A stretch of 64,000 bases of DNA from Blastocladiella emersonii ATCC 22665 (Eukaryota > Blastocladiomycota > Blastocladiomycetes > Blastocladiales > Blastocladiaceae): positions 806,001 to 870,000 of the forward strand of contig JANHCV010000003.1 in assembly GCA_025594325.1 (NCBI GenBank), read 5' to 3'. Positions 34,540-45,900 of this stretch are shown in pieces. The number at the start of each line of letters is the position of its first letter. The stretch's first letter is position 1. The notes beneath the pieces are model-generated. The model made no database searches and was not told the DNA's origin. It saw only the letters and a program-made list of their open reading frames with translations. The translations under genes and the position numbers were made by a program.

Positions 34540-35674
34540 TTACAGCAACGCCGTGACCGCGCGGTTCAGGTCGCCGCCGACACGCCGCAAGACCGCCGTG
34601 GCCTGCTCGCGGTCGAAGCCCATGGTCACGAGCAGCTGCACGTTCTCCTCGGACACGGGTTCGGGCGCGGGCACCGCGGTCGCGCCAACACCGCCGCCCG
34701 TCGCGATCTCGGCGTGGGCGTCGGCCACAGCAGCATTGGTCCGCGCGCGCGTCGCCCCCGTCGCCGCGGGCGGCGGGCGTGGGACCTCGGCGTTGGTACT
34801 CCGCGCAGCGGGCGGCGCCGACTCGCCGCCCATGAACGGCGCGACGATCCGCGCGGCCACGCGCTCAAGAACGCGCGGGAACCGCCACGCCTGGACGCCC
34901 GCGAGGTTGGCCATGTAGGCCGCGCCCGCGACGTAGCCGCACGCGGCGGGGAGGAGCGAAGCGGGCCAGACGGCGAGCAGCAGCTGCATGGCCAGCGCGT
35001 AGGTGAAGAAGCGCTGCGACAGCGTCACGCCGAGCACGCGGAACCGGTCGTTGTCGGGCACCTTGTGCTGGTACAGGTACAGTTTCGCGAAAAGGAACGC
35101 GTACGGGCCCGAGGCGAGGGTGTTGGGCCCGCCGTACGAGCGGAGGAGCAGCATGATGGTTACCTCGAGGAGCGTGGCGAAGGTCGTGGTCACGAAGACG
35201 AACGCCTATATGTGGCGAACATCGTCAGCTGTCCGAATCGCTGTCTAGCGAAACGACCGCAAACGTACGCAGTACTTGCGCGTGCCGTAGAGCCGCTCGA
35301 GCGTGCGGTAGTGGTAGGCGAGCAGGCCGCCGCACAGCACCTCCCAATTGGTCGCAAACACGGCGTGCGTGGTGACGAGCCGGTGCACCTGCCCCTGCTC
35401 GAGCAGGTGCGGCACCAGGTGCACCGGGAACAGGTGCTTGATCCGCAGCACCGACGCGCCCACCGACGCCGCGGCCATGCCGTACACGGCCAGCTTGGTC
35501 GCCGGCGCGTTGTCTAGTTGGGATGGGGTGAGCGGCGCAGGCTACAGCAGGAGGCCGCGGAGTGACGACGTACAGAAGCCTACAAGCAAGCGTCAGGGGG
35601 TTAGCCTCGGTGCATCGCGAAGCGGAGCAATCGCCGAGCAGCAGCGGACCAGAGTAAGTCCCGTGGGGAAGCAT
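34540..35674 (-). CDS. rhomboid-like UBA protein (UBAC2/Dsc2 family)
   Basis: Exons 35674-35650, 35579-35574 (6 nt), 35513-35269 and 35205-34540 join in frame to 313 residues. The start reads SGFYNAPATKLAVYGMA, matching the UBAC2/Dsc2 N-terminus; HLFPVHLVPHLLEQGQVHR, ERLYGTRKY and several membrane helices follow. A C-terminal UBA domain ends the protein (NVQLLVTMGFDREQATAVL, then GGDLNRAV). Family members are ER or Golgi rhomboid pseudoproteases in ubiquitin ligase complexes: Dsc2 in the Dsc E3 complex that releases fungal SREBP, UBAC2 in ERAD with gp78. The rhomboid catalytic Ser-His pair is absent. The first two exons are my best reading; the family match supports the 6-nt exon, but transcripts are needed. 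Confidence 0.85.
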
Positions 35675-35901
35675 GGCAGTTGCGTCAAGTCGCGGTTCGT
35701 TGCAGGTGGTCGATCTCGTAGCAATGTGGGGCAGGGGCAGAGAGCGGGCCGAGTGCGGCGGCCGCAGTGGCGAAGAGCGGAGGCGAGTGGCTCACCCAAC
35801 GTGACCGGCGGCGACGCGACTTGCCACGCGTCGCACAGACCGCGTCTCACGCGCGCGCACCGATCTCCCTAATAGCCGTCCCTCATGCTCGCGACGCAAC
35901 C

Positions 35902-38900
35902 ATGGATTTCACACCAGAACCGGGAAAGAAGAAGAGCACCGACCTGCTCGTCGACCCGCTCCGCAGCGTCGTCGCCACCGCCGAGCTCAGCACGCCCACC
36001 ACCCCGCCAATAGCCAGCGACACCGATGCGCGCGCTGGGCTCGTGCACCGCCGGGTCCCCGGGTCCACCGAGGGGCTGCTCCATGCCGGCTCTGTGGTCC
36101 CGGCCGAGTCGTTTGCGACGAGCCCCAAGAAACTCGCCTCGGCCGCCGTCGCACGGGCCGCCGACCCACTCCGCGCGCGGCTCTCGCGCAAGTTCACGCG
36201 GCTCGCGGGCCGGCTGCACCTCAGCGTGGTCCAGGCCGCGCGCGAGGCAAGGCGCAATAAGGGCCAGTACTTGCTGGGCTTCTCGGTCGTGTTCGTCGTC
36301 GTCGTGACGACCGCCGTCCTCATGGCCGTGGCCGCGTACTCGACTCTTATCTTTGTCGGGCTCGCCGAGTACAGCGCCGGCGAGATCGACCTCGTCGTCG
36401 AGCCCTCGGACACGGTCTCGTCGGGCCGCCTCAACTACACGCGCGTCGCCGAGATCCTCCCCTCCGCGTTCGAGCCCGCGATGCTCGACCCGAGCACGCC
36501 GCCGTACCTCCACGCGCCGCGGCTGCCCGACCTCGAGGCGTCTGTGTTCGCGCCCGGCGAGTGTACTGGGTTCAACGCGTCGCAGCCCTACGAGGCGACG
36601 TACCCGTATACGGGCATGCCCGCCAACCCGGACGCGGTGCCCGCGGACCAGCAGACCATCAACGCGACCCGCGCAACGTGTAACCGCGTCACCAACTGCC
36701 TCGAGCTCCTGTGCGCACGCGCCTTGCGCACGAAGCTGCAGCTCATCGACTCGGACCGTGAGGCTGCCGCGGGGATCGGGCGCACGTGGAACCTGCAGAA
36801 GATCCCGCGCGGGTCGGTCGTGCTGCTCCAGGACCTCGCTGCTAACTTGCGCGTTGGGCCCGGGGATGTCGTGTTTCTCAGCACCAACCTGTACGCCTCC
36901 GCACCCGCTTGCTCGATGGATTGTACTGACCATTGACCCGTAGACCATCGATCGCCGCGTATCAGCAAAATCTCGCAGCGGCCACGGTCCGCGCACAGCT
37001 CAACCGCACCTTCACCGTCCCGAGCTACGCCAGCACCACGCTCGCGCTCCCTCTGCGCGTGCACGCCGTGATCGCCGACTCGCTCGGCAAGACGGCGCAG
37101 GACCGCACGGGTCTGTCGTTCCTCGAGTACGGGACCGTCATCGACCTGATCGCCGACCACCTGCACCCGTGGTACTCGGCGTCGCACCGCGCCGCCATGG
37201 CCGCGACCGCGCCGACCGTGTACCACCAGGTCGCGCAGGTCGTCTTCACGCGGCAGCTGCCGCGCTTCTCGTCGTACCTGGCGTCCGATTTCGCGACCAT
37301 CGCCAAGGCCCTGCTCGAGTGGAGCAGCGACGTGCGCCTGCGGCTCGGGTTCATTGACACGGACGTGTCGCTCCCCGTGCTGGGCAACCTGCAGAACGCG
37401 AGCCAGCTGTCGTTGTTCGTCAACCTCATCATGTCGCTCATCATCATCATCCTCGCCGGGCTCTCAGCGTTCCTCGTCTACTGCCTCCTCATGGTCTCGG
37501 TCGAGACACGGACTTTTGAGCTCGCGATCCTTCGCATGGTCGGGATGCAGCGGCCTACCGTGCTCATGCTGATTCTGGTACGCACGCGGACTGCGACGGC
37601 GTGTCGCATGCCTTACTCACACACGACCTTGGCCGTAGGCGCAGGCCATGTCGTACTCGATCCCGGCGCTCGTCGTGGGCCTAGTCGCCGCGCAGATCGC
37701 CTTTGCGACGGCGAAGCGGTACCTCGAGGACTTCCTGCACATCAGCATCTCGGCCAACCCCCCTGCCTCGTCGATCTCGCTCGCCCTCGTCATGGCGCTC
37801 GTGGTCCCTGTGCTCTCGTCGATCCTGCCAATCCGCAAGGCGCTCTCGCTCAACCTGCACGACGCGCTCGACCGGCAGCGGCCGTCGTTCAAGCCCATGA
37901 CCATCACCATCGAGCGGTCCAAGGCGGCCTTCGACCCGCTGCTCGGCGTGATCGGGGCCGTGCTCACGGCGCTCGGGTTCGGCATCTACTACTTTCTCCC
38001 GCTCGCGCTGCTCAGCAACGACCTGGCGCTGCTGTTCAACATCTTCCTCGCGATCCTCGTCGGGATGATCACGGGGCTCGTGGTTGTGACCAGCAACTTC
38101 CTGCAGCTCCTCGAGCAGCTATTCACGCGGCTCATCTTCGCAGCCGTCTGGTTCGAGAACCGGTCCATGGCCACGCTCGTCGACCGCAACCTGCTCGCGC
38201 ACCGCGGCCGCAACAAGAAGACGTCGATGCTGTACTGCCTGTCGCTCGCCTTCATCGTGTTCATCTCGGTCACCGCCAACATCGAGGTCGGCTCGCTGCA
38301 GTACGGGTACCGCCGCAACCTCGGCGGGTGCGACTTTGTCGTGTACTCGGACTACCTGACGACCACGGGCGCGCCGTACCCGATCGCCGCCGTGGCCGCG
38401 CTCGAGGCGTACGCGGACGCGAACCCCGTCATTGCGGGCTACGCGTGGTCGACGTGGGCGCTCGAGTACCTGACGACGCGCAACCTGGCCTCGCAGATCT
38501 CCAACTACGGCCGCGTCGACGTCGCCAGCGCCCTCGTCCGCGGCGTCAGCCCCAACTTCTTTGACCTCACGGGCACCGCGTTCCTCCAGGTCGACCAGTA
38601 CGACCGCAGCCCGGGCGTCGCGAGCTACTCGCCGAGCGAGATGCTGTACACGGCCAAGGGCACGTACTCGGCCGTCGTCGGCACCTACTACGAGGACCAG
38701 TACTCGCTTCAGTCCGCCGCGTACGACCGCCCGTTCCTCGTCACGGCGCGCACCGACGGCGGCGCCGCGGGGACCCTGCGCCGGACGTTCCCGCGGTGGC
38801 CCGCGTTTTTCGCCAAGACGAGCCCCGTGTTCACCCTCTCCAACTTCCCCGGCAAGAAGCAGGACGTGCTCGTGTCGCTGCCGGCGTTCCTGAACATGAC

Positions 38901-39535
38901 GGGCGGCGCGTACCGGTCCGTGACGCAGCTCCCGATGCGCTCGTTCTACGTGAAGCTCGTGGCCAACGCGACCGCCGCGCAGTACCGCCAGGTCAAGCGA
39001 GAGCTACTCGCGTACCTGACGGTCGAGGACATGCTGGACATCAAGGAGCAGCTGCGCGGCAGCGTCCAGGCCATGTCGGCGCTGTCCCTCATCTTCGACA
39101 TGGTCACGGCGCTCGTCATGGTCATCACCTTCTTCTCGCTCAACACCAGCTTCTACGTCAACGTCACCGAGCAGTCCAAGGAGATTGGGATCCTGCGCGC
39201 GCTCGGCGTTGGCCGGCTTGGCATCCTAAGGCTATACTTTTACGAGTCGCTCGTTCTCGTGCTCTCGTCCGTGATCCTCGGGGTACGGAACTTCAGTCGT
39301 GCGTCGTGAGCATGGACTGACGCGCTGCGTGTAGTGCTCGATTGGCGCGGCCGTCGGCTGGACCATGGCCGCGCAGCGCACGGTGCTGACCGAGATCCCG
39401 ATCACCATGGAGTTCCCCGTCCGCCAGGTCGCCATCATCGTCCTGCTCAGCATCGCGTCGGCCATCGCGTCGACAGTCGGGCCGGTGTACCTCGTCGTGT
39501 TCAAGCGTAAGCTGGTCCGGATTCTTCGCGAATAG
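35902..39535 (+). CDS. FtsX-type ABC transporter permease (MacB-like)
   Basis: Exons 35902-36890, 36944-37577, 37645-39282 and 39335-39535 join in frame to 1,153 residues. An N-terminal cytosolic tail (120 residues) precedes TM1 (GFSVVFVVVVTTAVLMAVAA) and a large extracytoplasmic region with several N-glycosylation sequons (NYT, NAS, NAT, NRT) and paired cysteines. Two FtsX modules follow: one near 480-640 (MSLIIIILAGLSAFLVYCLL, RTFELAILRMVGMQRPTVL) and one at about 1015-1150 (ALVMVITFFSLNTSFYVNV, EQSKEIGILRALGVGRLGI). No ATP-binding cassette is present in this protein. Bacterial relatives are mechanotransmission permeases moving lipoproteins or peptides; the eukaryotic role is unknown. The last intron interrupts the second FtsX domain. 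Confidence 0.85.
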
Positions 39536-39686
39536 AGAAAGATTCGTTTCGCGACCGGCCCGCTTCACATGAAGGGAGATCCATCACGGGAACGGGTGAA
39601 ATACCTTGGGAAGAACTCTGCAATACGGAAAATGTGCAATACAAGCAAGCAAAACTGGTGGACGTCGCGTCCTTGAGAGTGCGCGG

Positions 39687-42415
39687 TTACGAGCGCGTCG
39701 CGTCCTGGGGCATGATCAGCTACACCATCACGTTGGGTCAGTTCGCCGTCCACGGTGGCCATCGAGGCCACACGACCGTACCTTGATGAAGCCCGTCCAG
39801 TCGAGGCGCGTGCCCGAGTACGACTTGGTGTCCGAAGTCGACGTGAGCACCCAGGTGCTCGTGGTCGGGTCCTTGGTCACGGTGCCCTTGCCGCACTAGC
39901 GGTTCGCGCACTATGGTCAGTATCAACGTTCTTCGCCACAAGATGGTGCCATAACGCACCTGCTCGACCAAAGCCGTCGCGTTCGTCATGCGGAACTCGC
40001 GGCCGACGTTCTCGGTGAGGAACTCCTGGGTCATGGCGAGCGTCTTGCCCTTGAAAGGCGTCGCGAAGACGCGCTTGCCGTACTTTTCGGGCGTGATGAA
40101 CTTGCCCGCCTTGACGCTGTCGAGGATCCACTGCGGGTCGAAGATGATCCAGCGGTGCATCAGCACGCCCGCGAGGACCTTGAACTACAGTCGCCGCGTG
40201 AGATCGTGTCAGTGATAGTCGATCCAAATTCGGGGTGTCGCGAGCGTACCGTGTGCGAGGAGCCGGGCGTGACAATGTGCGTCACGTCCGTGTCGAGACT
40301 CTCGGACTCGAGCTTGACGACGCCGCCGAGCGCCTCAATGTGCTGCGCCAGCTTCTACTCGGAGTGATCAAGCGCGATGTTAGTGGTCGTGCTCTTCCGC
40401 GCACCGGGAAAGCAACGTACCTCGCGAACAGCCAGCGTGTACTCGGGCAGCGTGTCGCGGAAGCCCGAGAACGTGACGACAACGCCCGCGCGACGAACGG
40501 GGACCGTAGGACGGCCCGAGGTCGACGCAGGCGCGCCGGAGGCCGAGGGCGTGAACTGGTACTCGGAGCGCCCGGCGACCGACTTGGCCGTGCCCGCGGC
40601 AGCGGTAGTGTTGGCACGACCAGCGGCGATGCGGCTCATGAGCAGCGAGGCGGCGCTGAGATCCGGGTCGATCTCGTCGGCCGCGCGCGGCTTGGACGTG
40701 GGACCGCCGATCACGCTCGCGGCGCGACGCGCGGCACCAGCGCTGCCGCTGGCGAGCGGCGACTCGAGGCGCATGCGCTTGTTGGCGAGCAGCGCGGCGC
40801 CGGCGCCCGGCGAGCGGAACCCGGTCCCGGCCTCGGACGGCGCAGCACCGCCACCGGGCGCCTTGCGCTTGATCCCGAGGCGCTCAAGCGTCGAGTAGAT
40901 GTTGCTCGACGTCGACATGACACTGCCGGGGCCCTGGACCTTGGGCACGAGGAGCGGCGCGTTGCGGCGGCGCATGTCCTCGAGCTGCTTCTTGAGGTCG
41001 GCGATCTCCTTGTCCTTCTCGGCCACGGCGCGCGCCGTCGCCTCGGGATCGGTACCGCCGTTGGCCGCCAGCTGCGCGTTGCGCTTGCGCTCCTCGTCGA
41101 GCTGCGCGGCGAGCTGGGCCTTGGCGGCGGCCTCCTCGTCGACCTGGTTCGACAGCAGCTCGACCGTCTCGCGTTGCGTCTGCGCCTGCTTGGTGAGGCG
41201 GTCGACGTCGGCCTCGAGGCGCGACCGCTCGACCTGAACGTCCTCGAGCAGGCCCGTGACGCGGACCAGCTCGGCCTCCTTGGCGTCGAGCGACTGGTTG
41301 AGCGTCTCCATCTCGTGGTTGGCCTGGCCCGTGTACTCCTCGAGCTCCTTGACGCGCGCGGCGTGCGTGTCGCGCTCCGACTCGGCGTCGTGCAGCGCCG
41401 CGGTGCGCTCCTCGAGCGCGGCCTCCATCTCGCCCGCCGCGTCCTTGAGCGCCGTGTGCTCCTGCTGCAGCTCGTCGAGCGCCGAGCGCACCTGGTTGAT
41501 CTCGGCCTCGCGCGCGTGCAGCGAGTCGGTCGCGGCACCGAGCTGCTCCTCGAGTTCGCCGATCAGCTCCGTCTTGCGCGACGCCTCCTCGCGCAGCACC
41601 TCGAGCTCGGCGGCGCGCAGCGCCATGGCCTGGTCGAGCTCGGCGCGCTCGGCCGCCGTACGCTCGCGCTCCTGGTCCCACTGCGCGGTCGCGGCCTGCC
41701 ACTCGTCGTGCTGCGCCTCCCAGCGCGCGAGCTCGTCGGCGGCTTCGGCCAGACTCCCGGTCAGCGTCTCGATGTTCTTCTCCTTGTCCTCGATATCCTC
41801 GGCCGCCTCGGTCAGCAGGGCCTCGAGTTCGCCCATCTTGATCGCCGTCTCGGACATCTCCGTCACGTGCGCGGTGCGCTCCTTGGCGGCGGCCTCGCGC
41901 GCGGCGTCGAGCTGGCCCGCGAGCTCCTGCGCCGCGGCCTCGACCTCGGCGTGCTTGGTGCGCCACTCGGCCAGCTGCGCCGAGACGTCGTCGAACTGCG
42001 ACTGCGCCGCGGCGAGCGACGACTGCAGCGACGTGCACTCGGCGTCGAGGTGGTCGCGGTGCGCGCGCGACTCGGCGAGCTGCGCCTCCTTGATCTTGGC
42101 CGCCTCGCCGACCTGCGCGAGGAACGTCTGCGCCGTGTCCGCGAACGTCGCGACGAGCGTCGTCACGGCGTCGCCGTCCTGGTTGCCCGAGGCAGCGGCG
42201 CCGTTGGGAACGCGACCGGCGCCGGCGGCGGCAGCCGCGATCGCAGGGGTTGCGGGCGTCGGCGGGCAGTAGGCAGTGCCGTTACCGTTAGCCTTGGCCT
42301 GCTGCTGGGACTGCTGCTGCTGGTGGCGCTTGGCATTCTCCTTGTTGGCGGCAGCACCGGCGCGGTTGGCCCCGCCGGTGGTGCGGGTGGCGATAGCCTT
42401 GGGCTCGTTGCGCAT
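39687..42415 (-). CDS. coiled-coil protein with C-terminal tandem BRCT domains
   Basis: Exons 42415-40421, 40354-40250, 40184-39960, 39895-39782 and 39719-39687 join in frame to 823 residues. A Gln/Ala-rich N-terminus with a KEN motif (AAANKENAKR) precedes a coiled coil over residues about 105-560 full of Glu, Ala and Leu heptads. A basic, disordered linker follows (IYSTLERLGIKRKAPGGG). Two BRCT-like domains close the protein: RRAGVVVTFSGFRDTLPEYT and TDVTHIVTPG, MHRWIIFDPQWILDSVKAGK, then FKGKTLAMTQEFLTENV and WTGFIK. Tandem BRCTs usually bind phosphoserine peptides in DNA damage and checkpoint signalling. No close named relative was recognised. The start could lie further upstream at 42580 in the same frame. 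The last exon boundary (GTGTAG) was preferred over a CAG acceptor 15 bases on. Confidence 0.78.
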
Positions 42416-42908
42416 GGTGATGATGTGCCTTGAGATGGCGGCCCAGGTTGGATCAGTCAGGTGCAACCGAGGGGTTGAGATCAGGAGAACACGGCCGTGC
42501 AACGTACAAATCTTTCCTGCCTGTGCAAGGGTGCTCGGGGTGGCGGGGAGCGGGCGAAGGCGGCAGCCGGTCGGCGGCAATGACTCGCTGCCTGTGAGTC
42601 GATGGCCCGCGTTTCAGGTTCGCCGGCCAGCCCATGTGAGGGTCACGCGACCGCGTTCCGGTCACGCGGTGTGGCGCAGCGCGTCCAAACACGTCCCTTC
42701 GAGTCAGCGTGAAACCACCTCACGAGTTTGCGATTAAATTGCTCGCTTGTTCCGCGCCATGATGCAAGTAGTAGTTGAACTCGTGAAGCCCCCGCATCAC
42801 TGAAGATTCGACAAGAAGTGAGCTCCTTCGCGAGGTTGCGAGAGAATCGAAAGGCGACAGCGAGAAGTGAACGTCATCAAGTAGATTCATTTCACAAGTC
42901 CAACCAAA
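42416..42908. promoter_or_regulatory. intergenic region upstream of the BRCT gene
   Basis: About 490 bp between the start of the BRCT gene and the stop of the repeat-protein gene, both on minus. It holds no supported gene. The half nearer 42750-42900 is less GC-rich (AAGTAGATTCATTTCACAAG) and fits the 3' untranslated end of the repeat-protein gene. Confidence 0.5.
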
Positions 42909-45900
42909 CTACATGATCGCCGACGCCGGCCGCGGTAGCGACTTGTACGGCGTGCGCGCCGCCTCGCCGCCCTTCGACGTCGCCTTCCCCTTGCCTGGTG
43001 CGATCTTGGCCAGCGGATCCGCCGCCGTCGCCGCCGCGGACCGGCCCTTGGTTACGCGCACGCCGTTGACAACGTGCACCTTGCCCGCGCCCGCCGCGGA
43101 CCCGCCCACGTCGCCACTCACGGACGTGGTGCTGTCGGCCGCGCGCACGGGCGTCCCGACGCCCGACGGGTTGGGCGCCGCCGCGGGGCTCCCCGGCCGG
43201 CTCGCGTACGCGTGGACGGGCGACTGCGGCGGCGGCGACGCCGCGGCCACCTGCTCGGGCGGCGGGCTGTGCACGCCCGACGCCGCGTTGCTGAGCGCGT
43301 ACACGTACTGCGGGATCCAGTAAGGCGGGATCGCCGCATCTTGCTGCTGCTGCTGCGCAGCGGCCGCGGCCGCGGCGACGGCGGCCTGTTGCTGCTGCTG
43401 AGCCAGGATCGCCTGCTGATGCTGTTGTTGCTGCTGCTGGGCGTGCGCCATCATGAGTGCCTGCTGGTGCTGCTGCTGGAGGTACGCAGCAGCGGCCGCG
43501 GCATCCGCGTTGCTGAGCGCCGGGTACGAGGAGGCAGCGGCCTGCTGCTGCTGAAACTGGAGCTGCTGGAGCTGGAACTGGAGCTCGTGCGCGGCGACGG
43601 CCTCGTGGTACGCCTGCTGGTGCTGCTGCGCGGCGCCGTTCTGCGCGAACGCGGCCTGCTGGGCGAGCGCGTGCGCGAGCGCCGTCGAGTCGAGCGCGTA
43701 CACGGCGTGCGGGTGCTGCTGCTGCGCGGTCACGGCGTACTGCTGCACCGGGATCGACTGCGGGTGGTGCGGTTGCTGGACCTGTTGCTGAATGTACTGC
43801 TGATGTGGCTGTTGCGGTGCCGGGGGCGCGACGGTGAACCGCTCGAGCTGCGACTGGACATCGACGAGGACGCGGTTCGCCGCGTCGCGCTGGCCCGCGA
43901 GGCGCAGCGCGTGCAGGTGCACCTCGTGCAGGCGCCGCTCGTACTCGAGCTGCATGTACACCTGCGACGACGACTCCTGCGCCTGCAGGTGGCCCTGGAT
44001 GAGCGAGGCGAGGTGCGACGGCTGCGCTGCTGGCGCTGCGGGAGCCGGTGCGGGTGAAGGAGCGTGGGACCATGCGACGGGAGCAGGCGCTGTTGCGGCG
44101 ACCGGCGCGTACACCGGATGCTGCTGCATGGGCGTCGAGACGACGGTCGGTGGCGGCGGGACCGCCGCGTGCTGCTGGTACACCGCCGACGCGTTCAGCG
44201 ACGGAACCGAAGCCGCAATTGGCGCCGGCGCAAACCCAGCCGGCGTACCAGGCGGCGCGCGCGCGAGGTTCTGGTACGACCCGGCCACGCTCTGCGTAGC
44301 GGGCGTCCCCGCAGGCGGCGGGACGAGGAGCTGCGACGGGAACACGGACTGCTGCGACTGCTGCAGGACGCGCTGGAGCTGCGGGTGCAGGTGGCCGTAC
44401 TCGGCGTACGCGGCCTGCGCGAGCGCCTCGGGCGTCGGGACCAGCGACAGGACCGAGTTGTGCGGGGCGCCCGGCATCGCGTTCAGAATCGCGGCCGACG
44501 CGGCGATCGACGACTGGCTCGCGGTCCGCCCGCCGTCGGCAGTGGTCTGGCCGCCCATGTGCCCGCGTAGGTGAAGCGGGATCGCAGCCACGTGCGCCGC
44601 GTGTTCGCCCGCCGACTTGGGCCGTGCATACGGCGTCGTGGACTGGGCCTGGCGCTGCAACGCCGCCGCGAGCGCGTGCGGGTTGGCGGTGGACCCGGGT
44701 GCGCCCGCGAGGTTCATGGTCGAGTTGGGCGGCGCGTGGGGACCGAGGTGCTGGGCCGACGCCATGGACGCCGTGGACCCGACGCCGAGCGTCGCCGAGA
44801 GGGCGGCCGGCTTCACGTCCTTGGGGTTGCGCGAGTCCTTGACGGGCACCGGCGACGGCGCAGTACGCTTCGGCGACGGCGGCGAGCTGGCCGCCATCGA
44901 CTCGTTGGGCGACGGCTGAGGGTCGCCGTTCTCCGAGTCGACCGAGAGCATCGAGCTCGCGAACCGCATTACGTTGACGCGCGGCGAAAGGCTGCCCGCC
45001 GCGTTGCTTGGGGCGGGGAGCGACTGCGACGGCGACGTCGGGCGACTGCTGTTCTTGCCGCCGTTGACCGCGGCCTGCGACCCGCGGATCTCCATGGCCG
45101 ACGGCTCGCGCGAGTTGCCCGGCGCGCCGGTCCAGGGAGTCTCGCCGATAGTCGCGAGCTGGGTGGTAGAGAGCATCGACGACGCAGCGCGCTGGACGCC
45201 GAACCCGCCGGCGCCGTTACCCATGGCGACCGACAGCATGCTGCGCGTGGGCACGGTCGCCGTAGACCGGACGTTGAGCCCGACCATGGAGTTGGCCGGG
45301 GCCGCGTTGAACCCGGACGGGACGAGCGACGCGAACGACGGCGCGGCCGACGGCGGGTGGAACTGCATCGAGCTGTTGGGCACGCGGTACTCGGCGGGCA
45401 GCACGTCGAGCGGATCGAGCGACGACACGGTGCTCTCGGACGGCGACGACAGGATCTGGTTGCGCAGCGACGATACGGCGCGGACCTGCGACGGGCTCGA
45501 CTTGCGGTTTCCGGAGTGTTGCGAGTTGCCGAGGTCCTGCGACCCCGACGCCGACTGCCGCGTCGTCGGGCTGGACGACGGGGACGGCGACCGCATCCGC
45601 TGCGCGACGGCCGCCGGCGTCACGGCGTGCGGCTGAGCGAGGTGCATCGACGAGCCCATGGGCGTCGCGGGCGGCGCCGCGGCGTGCGCCATGTTGAACT
45701 CGGACGCCGCGGGGCCGAGGTACATGGACCCGCCGGGCGTGTTGGCGGGTGCCGCGAAGTGCAGGTGCATGTCGGCGACGCTACCCGGGCCGAGCCGCAT
45801 CGTCGAGCCCACGCGGCTCGGAGGCGGAGCGCGGCCGGGGCCGAGGCCGTTGTTGAGCGCGAACGTCGACGCCATCGGCGTGTTGGTCGGCGCGTGCGCG

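Noticed and set aside
39700-39735. Alternative CAG acceptor for the last exon of the BRCT gene
   Set aside because: It stays in frame and would shorten the protein by five residues, but TAG after a branch-like CTGAC is the more usual acceptor here. It cannot be excluded.
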